NCBI GenBank assembly: GCA_022826485.1
Contig: JAJDUU010000014.1
Location: forward strand, 1 to 64,000
Direction: 5' to 3'
Length of the DNA: 64,000 nucleotides
DNA from: Chloroflexota bacterium
GTDB taxonomy: Bacteria > Chloroflexota > UBA11872
Shown here: positions 27,298 through 34,975 of the stretch, piece after piece
Position numbering within the stretch: position 1 is the first letter of the stretch
Layout of the letters: the number at the start of each line of letters is the position of its first letter
Program-made: the position numbers and the translations under genes
Notes under the pieces: generated by a model
What the model was told of the DNA's origin: nothing
What the model saw: only the letters and a program-made list of their open reading frames with translations
The model's database searches: none

Positions 27298-27576
27298 ATG
27301 CCGTTCACACGTGATTTCGACGAAACAGTCAAGGCCCGCGCCCGGCGCGATCCGGAATTCCGCGAAGGTCTGTTGAACGAGGCTGTCGGCGCGCTGGTGG
27401 ACAGCGATGCGGAGATTTGCAAGGCGCTCGCGGCTGAATCCTCCGGGACCGAGGCCGAGCTAATCGAGCACCTCGAAGATCAAGCCGACGCCTCCATCCT
27501 GCGCGAACGGCTTGCGGATGGCGACGTGTCCGCGTACATCCCGCATGACCAGGTAGTCGCCGACGTAGGCGGGTAG
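27298..27576 (+). CDS. probable antitoxin-like or small regulatory protein
   Basis: This 92-residue acidic protein begins MPFTRDFDETVKARARRDPEFREGLLNEAV, which is like the N-terminus of small addiction-module antidote proteins. It ends ILRERLADGDVSAYIPHDQVV, a tail style seen in RelB/Phd-type antitoxins. The canonical helix-turn-helix middle is short or missing, so it may be a hybrid or trimmed protein. I chose ATG 27298; upstream sequence in the frame derives from the MITE edge. It converges on the PIN gene at 27624, but that gene has its own partner. No matching toxin is adjacent. Confidence 0.5.
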   Translation: MPFTRDFDETVKARARRDPEFREGLLNEAVGALVDSDAEICKALAAESSGTEAELIEHLEDQADASILRERLADGDVSAYIPHDQVVADVGG

Positions 27577-27623
27577 CCGACGGCTCCGCCCGTATCGAAA
27601 ACCAGCTCGCTCGGTGGACTGGA

Positions 27624-28139
27624 CTATGCCCTTGTGCTGTCTTCGCCGCCGTTTGAGATTCCGGCCTCTGACGCACCCGGACGCATTTCGGACGATCCGA
27701 CCAGATACGGCCGGCGGCATGCAAGCTTCCCGATGTCCCTGTAGGAGAGACGGTCGTCCCACGACAGGAACACGTCGGCGCCGGCCTCGATCGCTGTGGC
27801 AACGTGAACCGCATCGGCCGGTTTCAAGCCATGTTCTCGCGCAATGCGCCTGGCGCGAATGGCTATAGCCACGTCCAGTTCGACAAGCTCGGTCCAGCCG
27901 TTCAGAAACCGCCGTTCGATGGCTTCGTCTTGCGCTGGCGTGACAAGCACTGGACGGCCTGATGCGTGGACCAACTCCGCAATGACGAGCGTCGAGGCCA
28001 CGATCGTCAGGTCGCCGAGCTCAGCCGCGCGAAGGATTTGGGCCGACACCTCGCGGCCAGCCTCATTCTGGATGTCCGCGACGTGGACCGACGTATCGAG
28101 GTAGGGCCTGCGGTAGCCGGCGTCGGTCTCAGACTCCAT
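27624..28139 (-). CDS. PIN-domain toxin (VapC-like)
   Basis: This 171-residue PIN protein has the expected acidic residues: YLDTSVHV near residue 15, VIAELVHA near 54, LKPADAVHVATAIEAG near 108 and FLSWDDRL near 127. These make a Mg-dependent ribonuclease site. It starts inside the end of the upstream gene (28129-28575), overlapping by 11 bp, which is typical antitoxin-then-toxin coupling. The C-terminal 30 residues are polar and may be unstructured. Confidence 0.8.
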   Translation of the reverse strand: MESETDAGYRRPYLDTSVHVADIQNEAGREVSAQILRAAELGDLTIVASTLVIAELVHASGRPVLVTPAQDEAIERRFLNGWTELVELDVAIAIRARRIAREHGLKPADAVHVATAIEAGADVFLSWDDRLSYRDIGKLACRRPYLVGSSEMRPGASEAGISNGGEDSTRA

Positions 28140-28575
28140 CCCGAAGCTGTCTCACGTATTCCTCGGAGCTCAGGCCTCCCGTGAAGTTCGGCGCGATTCC
28201 AGAGACATCCGCGACCGATGGAAGATCGTCCTGGTCGATGACCCGCAGCCCCGTAAGCTCCAGCCGTTGCGGCTTGCCGTGCTCGTCGCGCCAGAGCTCC
28301 CCGGCGGCGATCACGGTTTCACCCAGCGCCGCGGCCAGCGCGCCCCGGCGTTCGGCGTCGCACGTCACCACGGTGGCCCATCCGGTGTGTCGGTCGTAGA
28401 GGCGAAACTCAGGCCCGTTGCGGACATCGACCTGTCCCAACCTGCCGATCAGCGAGCCTCGCGCGCGATGGTCCGGCCGTGGCGTCTTGACTGCCCGCTC
28501 GCGGCGAACAGTGGGACGGGGCGTGGCCGTCTCCTCGCCAAGTCGGCTATCGAGCGTGGATCGGAAAGGTCTCAT
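28129..28575 (-). CDS. antitoxin-like protein with a small beta-barrel domain, partner of the PIN toxin
   Basis: This protein (148 residues from ATG 28575) is encoded directly upstream of, and overlaps, the PIN toxin. A basic disordered N-terminus precedes a beta-rich domain (RGSLIGRLGQVDVRNGPEFR, then YDRHTGWATVVTCDAE and an ALGETVIAAGELWRDE segment) that looks OB-like. The C-terminus contains FTGGLSSEEYVRQLRD, a possible toxin-wrapping helix. A TTG at 28611 would add 12 residues; neither start has a clear ribosome-binding site. The antitoxin role rests on position. Confidence 0.6.
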   Translation of the reverse strand: MRPFRSTLDSRLGEETATPRPTVRRERAVKTPRPDHRARGSLIGRLGQVDVRNGPEFRLYDRHTGWATVVTCDAERRGALAAALGETVIAAGELWRDEHGKPQRLELTGLRVIDQDDLPSVADVSGIAPNFTGGLSSEEYVRQLRDGV

Positions 28576-28657
28576 GGAAACGGGCCGGGCCTGGGGGAAC
28601 TGAGCGCTCAATTATCGTACAACCGTCGCCGCGGCGGACGGCGTTGCTATTTGGGCT

Positions 28658-28772
28658 GACGCGGCCTTTCGGGCCTTGAATGCGGCGAGGGCGTGGAGTC
28701 GCGGGGCGACCTACCAGGCTCTGTGCCATTGAGCTGGCTTGGGCAAGCGTTGCCCAATACGCGTCAGTGCGG
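28658..28772. repeat. 115-bp direct repeat, copy 1
   Basis: The stretch from GACGCGGCCTTTCGGG to GCGTCAGTGCGG recurs at 29597-29712 in the same orientation with about three base differences and one single-base gap. It contains a perfect small hairpin TGGGCAA-GCG-TTGCCCA. The two copies bracket the NYN gene and lie about 0.94 kb apart. Confidence 0.8.
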
Positions 28773-28831
28773 TGCGACTCGCAAGACTTCGGCGTCGGCA
28801 TGGGTATTCGTGGGCGCACCGACCCTCCTGC

Positions 28832-29464
28832 TTACCAGCCGGCGGGCTTGGTGATGCCGCCTTGCTCGCCAGTGGGCGTGTCAGGGAACAGACTGGCGCT
28901 CAACGGACCTTGACGAAGTGGCCGGTACCAAGAGGCCGCATTGTGAAGCTCAAAGCTCCGTCTACGGCTGGGATCGAAGACCCCGACTTCCTTTCCCAGC
29001 TTTTCTCGCACCATCCTGATAGGGAGTTCAAGGTCGGAGTCGTTGGAAATCACCACAGCCAATTCGTACTCGTCGTCGAAGCCGTCCACTAGCAGATAGG
29101 ACGCGAGGTTGACGTCGGAGCCCTTCTCCTCGGTGTCGAGAATCTCGACGGTCCGCGGGCCGATTTCCGGCGGCCGCGATAACGGTCGCCGCTTCTTTTT
29201 TGCGAGAAGGTGTCCGTAGTGGATCGTCAGGTCTGGGATGGTCTGTAGTGCCCGAAGGTACGCCTGCTGCCGTTGCGGCTGCATCGGGTCGCTGGGACGG
29301 GCGATGACTAGGGCCGTGAAATAGCGAATCCGGTTTATCTCGTTTCGAGGCAGCAGAAGTCGCGCCAGCTTGCCAATGTCCAACCAGCGAAACGGCGTGT
29401 CGCGCAGCGCTCGATAGTAGAGATTCAAGCCGTCCACGTAGACGTTGGTGCGGATGACGGCCAT
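28832..29464 (-). CDS. NYN-domain (LabA/DUF88-like) putative ribonuclease
   Basis: This 210-residue protein has the NYN fold signatures of the PIN superfamily: NVYVDGLNLYYRAL at the start with the first catalytic Asp, KGSDVNLASYLLVDGF in the middle, and AVVISNDSDLELPIRMVRE, giving a D...D...D set. NYN proteins cut or bind RNA. It starts at ATG 29464 and is alone on its strand. It sits exactly between two 115-bp direct repeats, which suggests the whole gene has moved or can be lost by recombination. The tail (TPTGEQGGITKPAGW) is low in similarity. Confidence 0.85.
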   Translation of the reverse strand: MAVIRTNVYVDGLNLYYRALRDTPFRWLDIGKLARLLLPRNEINRIRYFTALVIARPSDPMQPQRQQAYLRALQTIPDLTIHYGHLLAKKKRRPLSRPPEIGPRTVEILDTEEKGSDVNLASYLLVDGFDDEYELAVVISNDSDLELPIRMVREKLGKEVGVFDPSRRRSFELHNAASWYRPLRQGPLSASLFPDTPTGEQGGITKPAGW

Positions 29465-29596
29465 CCCCGAAAAAGCTAAGGCTGCCTTGCGGCAGCCTTG
29501 CGCCCTGCCGCCGAAGCATGCAGGGGGTGTACATCCTGAGCGTGCGCAATATGCCGGCAGTTGTCAACCGGTGGTGTGATTTCTTGTGAGCCAGTC

Positions 29597-29712
29597 GACG
29601 CGGCCTTTTTGGGCCTTGAATGCGGCGAGGGCGTGGAGTCGCGGGGCGACCTACCAGGCTCTGTGCCATCGAGCTGGCTTGGGCAAGCGTTGCCCAATGC
29701 GCGTCAGTGCGG
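29597..29712. repeat. 115-bp direct repeat, copy 2
   Basis: This is the second copy of the repeat at 28658-28772, in the same orientation, starting GACGCGGCCTTTTTGGG. It carries the same internal TGGGCAA-GCG-TTGCCCA hairpin. It lies upstream of the NYN gene start on the minus strand and could carry regulatory sequence for it. Confidence 0.8.
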
Positions 29713-29744
29713 CGCCTGCTTCTACGGGGAAGTGCCCGGTTCGG

Positions 29745-29840
29745 CTATCGCTTTCGGATTTGGGCCGGAACTACGGCCCACATCAGGAAGAGGCCTAGAA
29801 AGGCTACTAGACCAAGAATGGCTTCGACTGCCAACGGCAT
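29745..29840 (-). CDS. 31-residue single-pass membrane peptide
   Basis: A frame too short for routine gene finding runs from ATG 29840 to TAG 29745. It has a perfect AGGAGG four to five bases before the ATG. The product is acidic or neutral at the start (MPLAVEA), has one strong hydrophobic helix (ILGLVAFLGLFLMWAVV) and ends with a basic tail (QIRKR), the classic positive-inside layout. Such peptides can be membrane regulators, subunits or type I-like toxins; no antisense RNA is visible. It lies next to the direct repeat. Confidence 0.55.
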   Translation of the reverse strand: MPLAVEAILGLVAFLGLFLMWAVVPAQIRKR

Positions 29841-30067
29841 GCCTCCTACGCTCCGCCGGTTTCCCGGATGAGCAACTACGGCCACCGCTGCAACTCCAAG
29901 CCCTTCGCCGCTATTCGGCGCGCAGTGTACCGGAGCGTCGGCCGTCGCGCGGGCGCCGTCCCCTCTAGGGAAGCTCTGAATAAATCTGTAGGCCGCGCTT
30001 CAATCCCCCCATCCTCACCTTCCCCCCAAGGGAGAAGGGACCGGAAGGAGGCTTAATCAGAGGTTTC

Positions 30068-30358
30068 CTAGAGGCGAACGATCTCGCGGGCGTCGCTCAC
30101 CACTTCCAGCGGCAGGTGCAGGGCCTCGACGAAGTTGACGATGGCGGTGAGCTGACCGTCCACGTACCGGCTGTCGTTGGCGACGCAGGCCACGCCCACC
30201 CGGGCCGAATGCGGCGCGGGGTCCTGCTCCAGGTCGGCCACCGCCGCGTTGAACTTGTTGCGTAACCGCGCGGTGAGCGCCCGCACCACGCGGCGCCGGT
30301 CCTTGAGGGATTCCGCGCCGTGGATGCGCAGCACCAGCTCCAGGGTTCCCACGTGCAC
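30068..30358 (-). CDS. DUF503 (YlxP-like) protein
   Basis: This 96-residue protein matches DUF503: it opens VHVGTLELVLRIHGAESLKD, has RRVVRALTARLRNKFNAAVADLE with the conserved helix, and VACVANDSRYVDGQL. Family members are small ferredoxin-like proteins found near translation-factor and ribosome-assembly genes in Firmicutes, but here the neighbours are unrelated. I chose GTG 30358; a second GTG two codons later is possible. A longer frame upstream is repeat-derived. Confidence 0.82.
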   Translation of the reverse strand: MHVGTLELVLRIHGAESLKDRRRVVRALTARLRNKFNAAVADLEQDPAPHSARVGVACVANDSRYVDGQLTAIVNFVEALHLPLEVVSDAREIVRL

Positions 30359-30419
30359 GGGGCAAGTGTAGGCGGCTGGCTCCGGTGCGCCCGCGAACCG
30401 TTCGCCCCCGTATCGAGTG

Positions 30420-30482
30420 CGGGGCAAGCACTGAGCTTGTCGAAGGGCGTGGTTCGACGGGCTCACCACGAACGGAGTGAGC
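30420..30482. repeat. dispersed intergenic repeat (TTCGACAAGCTCAG type)
   Basis: The sequence ggggcaagcactgagcttg, followed by tcgaagggcgtggttcgacg and ggctcaccacgaac, belongs to a repeat type common between genes in many bacteria, with the core TTCGAC(A/G)(A/G)GCTCA on both strands. A related fragment lies at about 4585-4605. Its function is unknown. Confidence 0.5.
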
Positions 30483-30597
30483 CATCCCGCCGGGGCGCTC
30501 GTATCACGGAGGCTCGCGGGTGTTACGGCTAGGCTCCCGCCTTCGCGGGAGCGACGGACGGGGGCGCGGGAGCAGCGGTGACGGAACGGCGCTTCCC

Positions 30598-31350
30598 CTA
30601 CCCGGCCTTGGAGACCTCCAGCACGTGCGCCCGCGCGTCTCGCACGCTGGCCTCCACCTCTTCGGGCGGCAGATCGTCCGTGCCGTCCCAGCTGAAGGTG
30701 AACATGCCGTAGTAGTTGCGCTCTTCGAGCTGGTCGAGCATGGCGGCCAGGGCGTCAGCGTTCCCCGGATCCGCATTGGCCAGGTGCACGTGGCCGATGC
30801 GCGTGCCGGCGGCGTCGGCCAGCGCCTCGAACGTGAGGCCGTTTCGCGCGGCCTGCGCGGGATCCAGGCTCAGCTGAACGCGTGGATGGCCCACGTCGTC
30901 CAGGAACGAGGCCACTTCCTCGGCCGTGTCCATCCAGGTATCCGCCTGGTGCGCCAGACAGAGGGTGACGCCGGCTTCCTGCGCCGTGCGGCCGTAGGCG
31001 CGCACGTCGTCGGCGGCTTCTCGGCGGTCGTATTCGCGGGGCGGCGCGGTGGCGATGACCACGCGCGCTCCCAGCTCCGCGGCAAAGCCGATGCGCTGCA
31101 GCATGTCGTCGCCGGACGTGGCAATGGCCGTCACCGACGAGGCGCGCAGCCCGCGCGCCTCGAGGGCGGCCTGGACATCCGCCGCGCTTTCGGCCGCCGG
31201 GTCCACGTGCGCCAGCACCGTTGGCGCCGCCCAGAGGTCGACGTGGTCGATGCCAGCCGCCTTCACCCCGTCCAGCGCCCGGTCCAGCGACTGGGCGCGG
31301 AACAAGAGCGTCGAGCACGCGAGCCGGGTGGAAATGTCGTAGACGAACAT
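30598..31350 (-). CDS. sugar phosphate isomerase/epimerase-like TIM-barrel protein
   Basis: This 250-residue protein fits the AP-endonuclease-2/xylose-isomerase-like superfamily. It begins with a first strand (DISTRLACSTLLF), and has the typical motifs AAGIDHVDLWA, GARVVIATAPPRE, VTLCLAHQADTWMDT, VQLSLDPAQAARNG and IGHVHLANADPG in barrel order. The Glu/Asp/His residues after these strands would bind a divalent metal. Substrate is unknown. A second member lies at 36346. It is monocistronic. Confidence 0.85.
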   Translation of the reverse strand: MFVYDISTRLACSTLLFRAQSLDRALDGVKAAGIDHVDLWAAPTVLAHVDPAAESAADVQAALEARGLRASSVTAIATSGDDMLQRIGFAAELGARVVIATAPPREYDRREAADDVRAYGRTAQEAGVTLCLAHQADTWMDTAEEVASFLDDVGHPRVQLSLDPAQAARNGLTFEALADAAGTRIGHVHLANADPGNADALAAMLDQLEERNYYGMFTFSWDGTDDLPPEEVEASVRDARAHVLEVSKAG

Positions 31351-31435
31351 CGATTCCCGTTGTGAAGCGCGCCGTAGCGGCAGGCTGCCGCCCTATTGTC
31401 GCGCATCCGCCCAGATTGGCCTACAGGCCCGTCGC

Positions 31436-32296
31436 TTAGGCCAAGAACGGGTTGTGGAGCTTCTCCTCGCCCACGGTCGTGGGCGGTCCGTGTCCGGGAA
31501 AGAACTTGGTTGCGTCGTCGCGGGTCAGCAGCTTGGCGCGGATCGTGGCCAGTTGCTCGGCATACTCGAGATTGCCCGTGCGCGTGCCGCCGATCGATCC
31601 GGCAAACACCGTGTCGCCCACCAGCACCCCGTCGCGCAGCGCGTAGGCCGTGTGGCCGGGTGCGTGGCCGGGCGTCTCCAGCGATTCAAGGGCAAAGGGC
31701 CCCACCGTGAACGGTCCGTCGGCGGTCAGAATGTTCAGATTCGCCTCGTCGACGCCGTGGACGAGTGACCGCGCGCCCTGGTGGACCCACACGGGCGCGG
31801 GCGCCTGGGCGTAGACCGCGGCCAGCGCGTCGATGTGGTCGGCGTCGCCGTGCGTGATCAGATATGCCGTCACGCGCCAGCCGGACTCGCGCACCGTTTC
31901 CAGCACGGTTTCCGGCAGCGCCCCCGGGTCCACCACCAGCGCGTCGCCGGTTGCCGGGTCGCCCACGATATACATCGTCACCCGCATGGGCGGATGGGGA
32001 ATCATGCGCACCTGCAAGCCGCCCGCGAGCGTGGGCGCCTGCGCCTGCGGTCGCCACGCCTCGGTGGCGACGTCCCAGAGACTCGGCGCGTGAAGCTCCA
32101 ACGTCGCCGCCAGCCGGTCGCTCTCGGCCTGTGTCGGCTGGCGCTCACAGTCCTCCATGCTCTGTAACGTGGCCTCGTCGAGATCCGCCCGCCGGGCAAC
32201 GTCCGCCGGCTCCAGCCCGAGCCCGCGGCGCGCCTTGCCGATGACGTCACCGAACTCGTCCTCCAGCGGAATGGTCGTCATCCCCGCCTGGCTCAT
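31436..32296 (-). CDS. HTH-XRE fused to metallo-beta-lactamase-fold hydrolase
   Basis: This 286-residue protein (ATG 32296) has an N-terminal helix-turn-helix-like region (DVIGKARRGLGLEPADVARRADLDEATL...CERQP) and a C-terminal metallo-beta-lactamase domain. The metal motif reads THGDADHID, with Asp replacing the second His of HXHXDH, then ETPGHAPGHTAYAL, VLVGDTVFAGSIG and FPGHGPPT. This set fits glyoxalase II or persulfide-dioxygenase-like hydrolases. The start overlaps the stop of the glyoxalase I-like gene by 4 bp, so a glyoxalase I and II partnership is plausible: methylglyoxal conjugate formed, then hydrolysed. The HTH fusion is unusual and hints at self-regulation. Confidence 0.82.
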   Translation of the reverse strand: MSQAGMTTIPLEDEFGDVIGKARRGLGLEPADVARRADLDEATLQSMEDCERQPTQAESDRLAATLELHAPSLWDVATEAWRPQAQAPTLAGGLQVRMIPHPPMRVTMYIVGDPATGDALVVDPGALPETVLETVRESGWRVTAYLITHGDADHIDALAAVYAQAPAPVWVHQGARSLVHGVDEANLNILTADGPFTVGPFALESLETPGHAPGHTAYALRDGVLVGDTVFAGSIGGTRTGNLEYAEQLATIRAKLLTRDDATKFFPGHGPPTTVGEEKLHNPFLA

Positions 32297-32676
32297 TCCG
32301 CGCGCTCCAGCAGCTCGATCTCGTAGCCGTCCGGATCGTCGATGAAGGCCATCTTCCGCCCCAGCGGGAATTTCTCTCGCCAGCCGTCGGGCCAGATTTC
32401 GATTCCGCGGCGCTCCAGGTCGTCGCAAAACGCAATCAGGTCCGGCACGCCGATGGCGAAGTGCATGAGGTCCTCGGGAACGTTGAGCTCATAGTCCTCG
32501 GACCAGGTGAACTCGATCGTGTGCTCATTGCCCGGCAACTCCAGGTGCACGATGTGGTTGCCGGAGGGCGATCGGTCCGTCCGACTGATGACTCTGAAGC
32601 CCAGATAGTCCTCGTAGAACCGAATCGAACGTTCAAGGTCGCTGACGCGGATGCGCGTATGCAGCAGTTGAGCCAT
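32293..32676 (-). CDS. glyoxalase I-like (lactoylglutathione lyase-type) VOC protein
   Basis: This 127-residue protein begins MAQLLHTRIRVSDLERSIRFYEDYLGF, the hallmark of GloA, and has HTIEFTWSEDYE, LMHFAIGVPD and DPDGYEIELLE, giving the His, Glu, His, Glu metal set. It should isomerise the hemithioacetal of methylglyoxal with a thiol cofactor. The downstream metallo-hydrolase overlaps it by 4 bp, consistent with a two-step detoxification unit. Confidence 0.87.
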   Translation of the reverse strand: MAQLLHTRIRVSDLERSIRFYEDYLGFRVISRTDRSPSGNHIVHLELPGNEHTIEFTWSEDYELNVPEDLMHFAIGVPDLIAFCDDLERRGIEIWPDGWREKFPLGRKMAFIDDPDGYEIELLERAE

Positions 32677-32742
32677 CAGTCCGATCTCCTCACGCAGCGC
32701 CGGTTCATAGTCGCACGCCCCGTCCGACGATGCGTCCGGCGG

Positions 32743-33471
32743 CTAGCCCGGCGCATTGTCCTTGGCTGACGGACGGGCCCAGAACGGCAGCACGGGCCGT
32801 CCGCGCCATCGCGCCAGCAGTATGTACAGCCCCGGACCGGCGAATGCCGCCAGCCACGGGATGACGTGCTCGATGACAAAGCTCAGCGCCTCCCGATCCG
32901 CCACGATCAGCCGGTCGTGCAGCGCCGGGTCCTCGATGATCAGCACCACCGCGATGCGGAAGATCAGCGCGCTGCCCGCGTAGATGATCAGCGGCACCCG
33001 CTCGGTGGCGAAGGCGATCAGACCCGAGCCCACGAACAGCAGCGGGATCGAGAGCGCCAGCCCGATGACCAGCAGCAGAATGTCGCCGTGGGCCGCGCCG
33101 GCGATGGTCAGCACGTTGTCCAGACTCATCACCACGTCTGCGAGGATGATCAGCCGCAGCGCCTGCCAGAAGGTGGTGGCCGCCTCGTGGTGCTCGTCGT
33201 CCCCGTGGGGCGCGAGCAAACGCCAGCCCACCCAGAACAGCGCCAGCCCGCCGACCAGCGAGATAATCGGAATCTGCAGCAGCAGCGTGGCGATGGACGC
33301 GAACGCAATCCGCAGCACCACCGCGCCGCCCGCGCCGAACAGAATGGCCAGTCGCCGCTGCCGCCCATGCAGCCGGCTCGCCACCACCCCGATCACCACG
33401 GCGTTGTCGCCGCTGAGGATCAGGTCGAACAGAATGATCTGTCCCAGTCCAGCCGCGAACTGCGTCTCCAC
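32743..33471 (-). CDS. TerC-family integral membrane protein (YjbE-like)
   Basis: This 242-residue protein has about seven membrane helices and the paired TerC motifs ILSGDNAVVIG (helix 1) and VVMSLDNVLTIAGAA (central), each with the conserved Asp-Asn. An acidic/His-rich loop (HGDDEHHE) sits between. The family exports manganese or protects against metal and tellurite stress. No yybP-ykoY type leader was recognisable upstream. It is a single-gene unit. Confidence 0.87.
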   Translation of the reverse strand: METQFAAGLGQIILFDLILSGDNAVVIGVVASRLHGRQRRLAILFGAGGAVVLRIAFASIATLLLQIPIISLVGGLALFWVGWRLLAPHGDDEHHEAATTFWQALRLIILADVVMSLDNVLTIAGAAHGDILLLVIGLALSIPLLFVGSGLIAFATERVPLIIYAGSALIFRIAVVLIIEDPALHDRLIVADREALSFVIEHVIPWLAAFAGPGLYILLARWRGRPVLPFWARPSAKDNAPG

Positions 33472-33677
33472 GCGGACTCCTTGCCCTACACCCTCGCCGC
33501 CGCGAACGCACGGCGAACTTCTTGGCGGCCTAGCCTACACGCCTGGGCGAATGCGCCAACGGGAGAGCGGCTGATTGGCCCCTTGCTGAACGTCGGCGCT
33601 TTGGCGAAAGACCCCACCGTCGACGTACGCGAAGTCGGCGATAGAATCCCCGGCAGGCGCGGCGCGCCGGTGGGCAT

Positions 33678-34097
33678 ATGCGACGGTCGACGATTCGACG
33701 GCTAGTCCAGCTGCTGGTGTTTCCGCTCTGGCTCCCGCTGGCGATCCTGGTGGTGGCGGCCATCCGCTTCGCCATGCTAGTGCCGGGCGAGGGAGCGGGC
33801 GGGATTCCGAACGCGGTCGCGATGATTGCGCAGATGGTCCTCTTTACGTGGATTGCCGCTTTTCCGCTGACCCTGGCGGTGACCTTCTTACACCGGCGTG
33901 TTCGCGTGGTGGCCTATGTGTGCGCGGCGGTGCTGGCGCCGCTGACGGTCTATGGGGCGGTGATCGGCGGGCTGTTCGGTCCGGTTGGCATCGTGCTCTA
34001 CCCGCTGGTCCTTTCACTCCCGGCCTGGATCGCGCTGGGAATCACCATCCTCGTCCAGCGAAGGCGCTCCAACATGCGCCCGGCGGAGAGCGCCTAG
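33678..34097 (+). CDS. small membrane protein of unknown family
   Basis: This 139-residue protein has four hydrophobic helices at about residues 9-34, 45-70, 74-96 and 97-125, separated by short basic loops (HRRVR, QRRRSNMR). I recognise no family. A TAGAAT at 33650-33655 upstream may be its -10 box. Its 3' end overlaps the convergent pseudouridine synthase gene by 4 bp. Confidence 0.6.
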   Translation: MRRSTIRRLVQLLVFPLWLPLAILVVAAIRFAMLVPGEGAGGIPNAVAMIAQMVLFTWIAAFPLTLAVTFLHRRVRVVAYVCAAVLAPLTVYGAVIGGLFGPVGIVLYPLVLSLPAWIALGITILVQRRRSNMRPAESA

Positions 34098-34918
34098 AGG
34101 ATCTGACCGGGGCCGTCCGTGCTGTGACTTTCGGCCACTCGAGGGACTCCTTTACGGAGTTCCGACACCTCCTCGGCTCCGAGCTTCCTCGCCGCCCTGG
34201 GCGCCAGGTCTCCAAGCCTCACCGAGGCAATGCGCACCCGCCGCAGCCGGGTGACGCGCATTCCCACCGCCTCGAACATGCGCCGCACCTGGCGCTTGCG
34301 GCCCTCGGTCAGCACGAGTTGCCACTCTTGCCGCACTCGCGTCGCCCGTAGGGCGCGCGCCGGACGTCGGTCGCCGATGTCGACGCCTTCCGTGAGCCGT
34401 CGGGCCAGATCGGGCGGCTCAGGTCCGCGCACCGTCACCAGGTATTCGCGCTCGTGGCCGAATCGCGGGTGCATGAGCTGGAACGCCAGTTCGCCGTCGT
34501 TGGTCAAGAGCACCAGGCCCTCGGAGGCGAAGTCGAGCCGCCCAACCGGATACAACCGCTCGCGCCGCAGCGCCGTGGGCAGCAGGTGGAGGACCGTCGG
34601 GCGACCCTGCGGGTCGTGCGTGGTGGTGAGCACGTGCGGCGGCTTGTGCAGGGCAATCACGGTCGGGGGGCGCGGCGCCGGCTCAATCCGCTTCCCGTCC
34701 AGCTCGACCTGCCGAACCCGTGGGTCGACACGAACGCCGAGCGTCGTCACGACCTGCCCGTCGACCGCCACGCGTCCGGCGCGGATCGCCTGTTCCATGG
34801 TCCGCCGCGACCCGCGTCCCGCCCGAGCCAGGAATACCTGAAGCCGCAGCCCGCGGTCGTCCGATCCTCGCTCGCGATCAGCGTCGGTCGTAGGCGTGTA
34901 TCCGTCGCGCGGTGACAA
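34094..34918 (-). CDS. RsuA/RluB-family pseudouridine synthase
   Basis: This 274-residue protein has an N-terminal S4 RNA-binding domain (LQVFLARAGRGSRRTMEQAIRAGRV) and a catalytic domain with the invariant Asp in GRLDFASEGLVLLTNDG. It also has the ALHKPPHVLTT strand and the LTEGRKRQVRRMFEAVG motif, both diagnostic of the RsuA/RluB/E/F group. It isomerises a uridine in rRNA. The N-terminal 20 residues are polar and may reflect a start slightly too early. RluB-like action on 23S rRNA is more likely than RsuA, based on general resemblance only. Confidence 0.9.
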   Translation of the reverse strand: MSPRDGYTPTTDADRERGSDDRGLRLQVFLARAGRGSRRTMEQAIRAGRVAVDGQVVTTLGVRVDPRVRQVELDGKRIEPAPRPPTVIALHKPPHVLTTTHDPQGRPTVLHLLPTALRRERLYPVGRLDFASEGLVLLTNDGELAFQLMHPRFGHEREYLVTVRGPEPPDLARRLTEGVDIGDRRPARALRATRVRQEWQLVLTEGRKRQVRRMFEAVGMRVTRLRRVRIASVRLGDLAPRAARKLGAEEVSELRKGVPRVAESHSTDGPGQIL

Positions 34919-34975
34919 ACGTGGCCTCCAGGCTTAGAGTGACCTGCGGAGCATACGCGCGACGAGGACTCTGCC

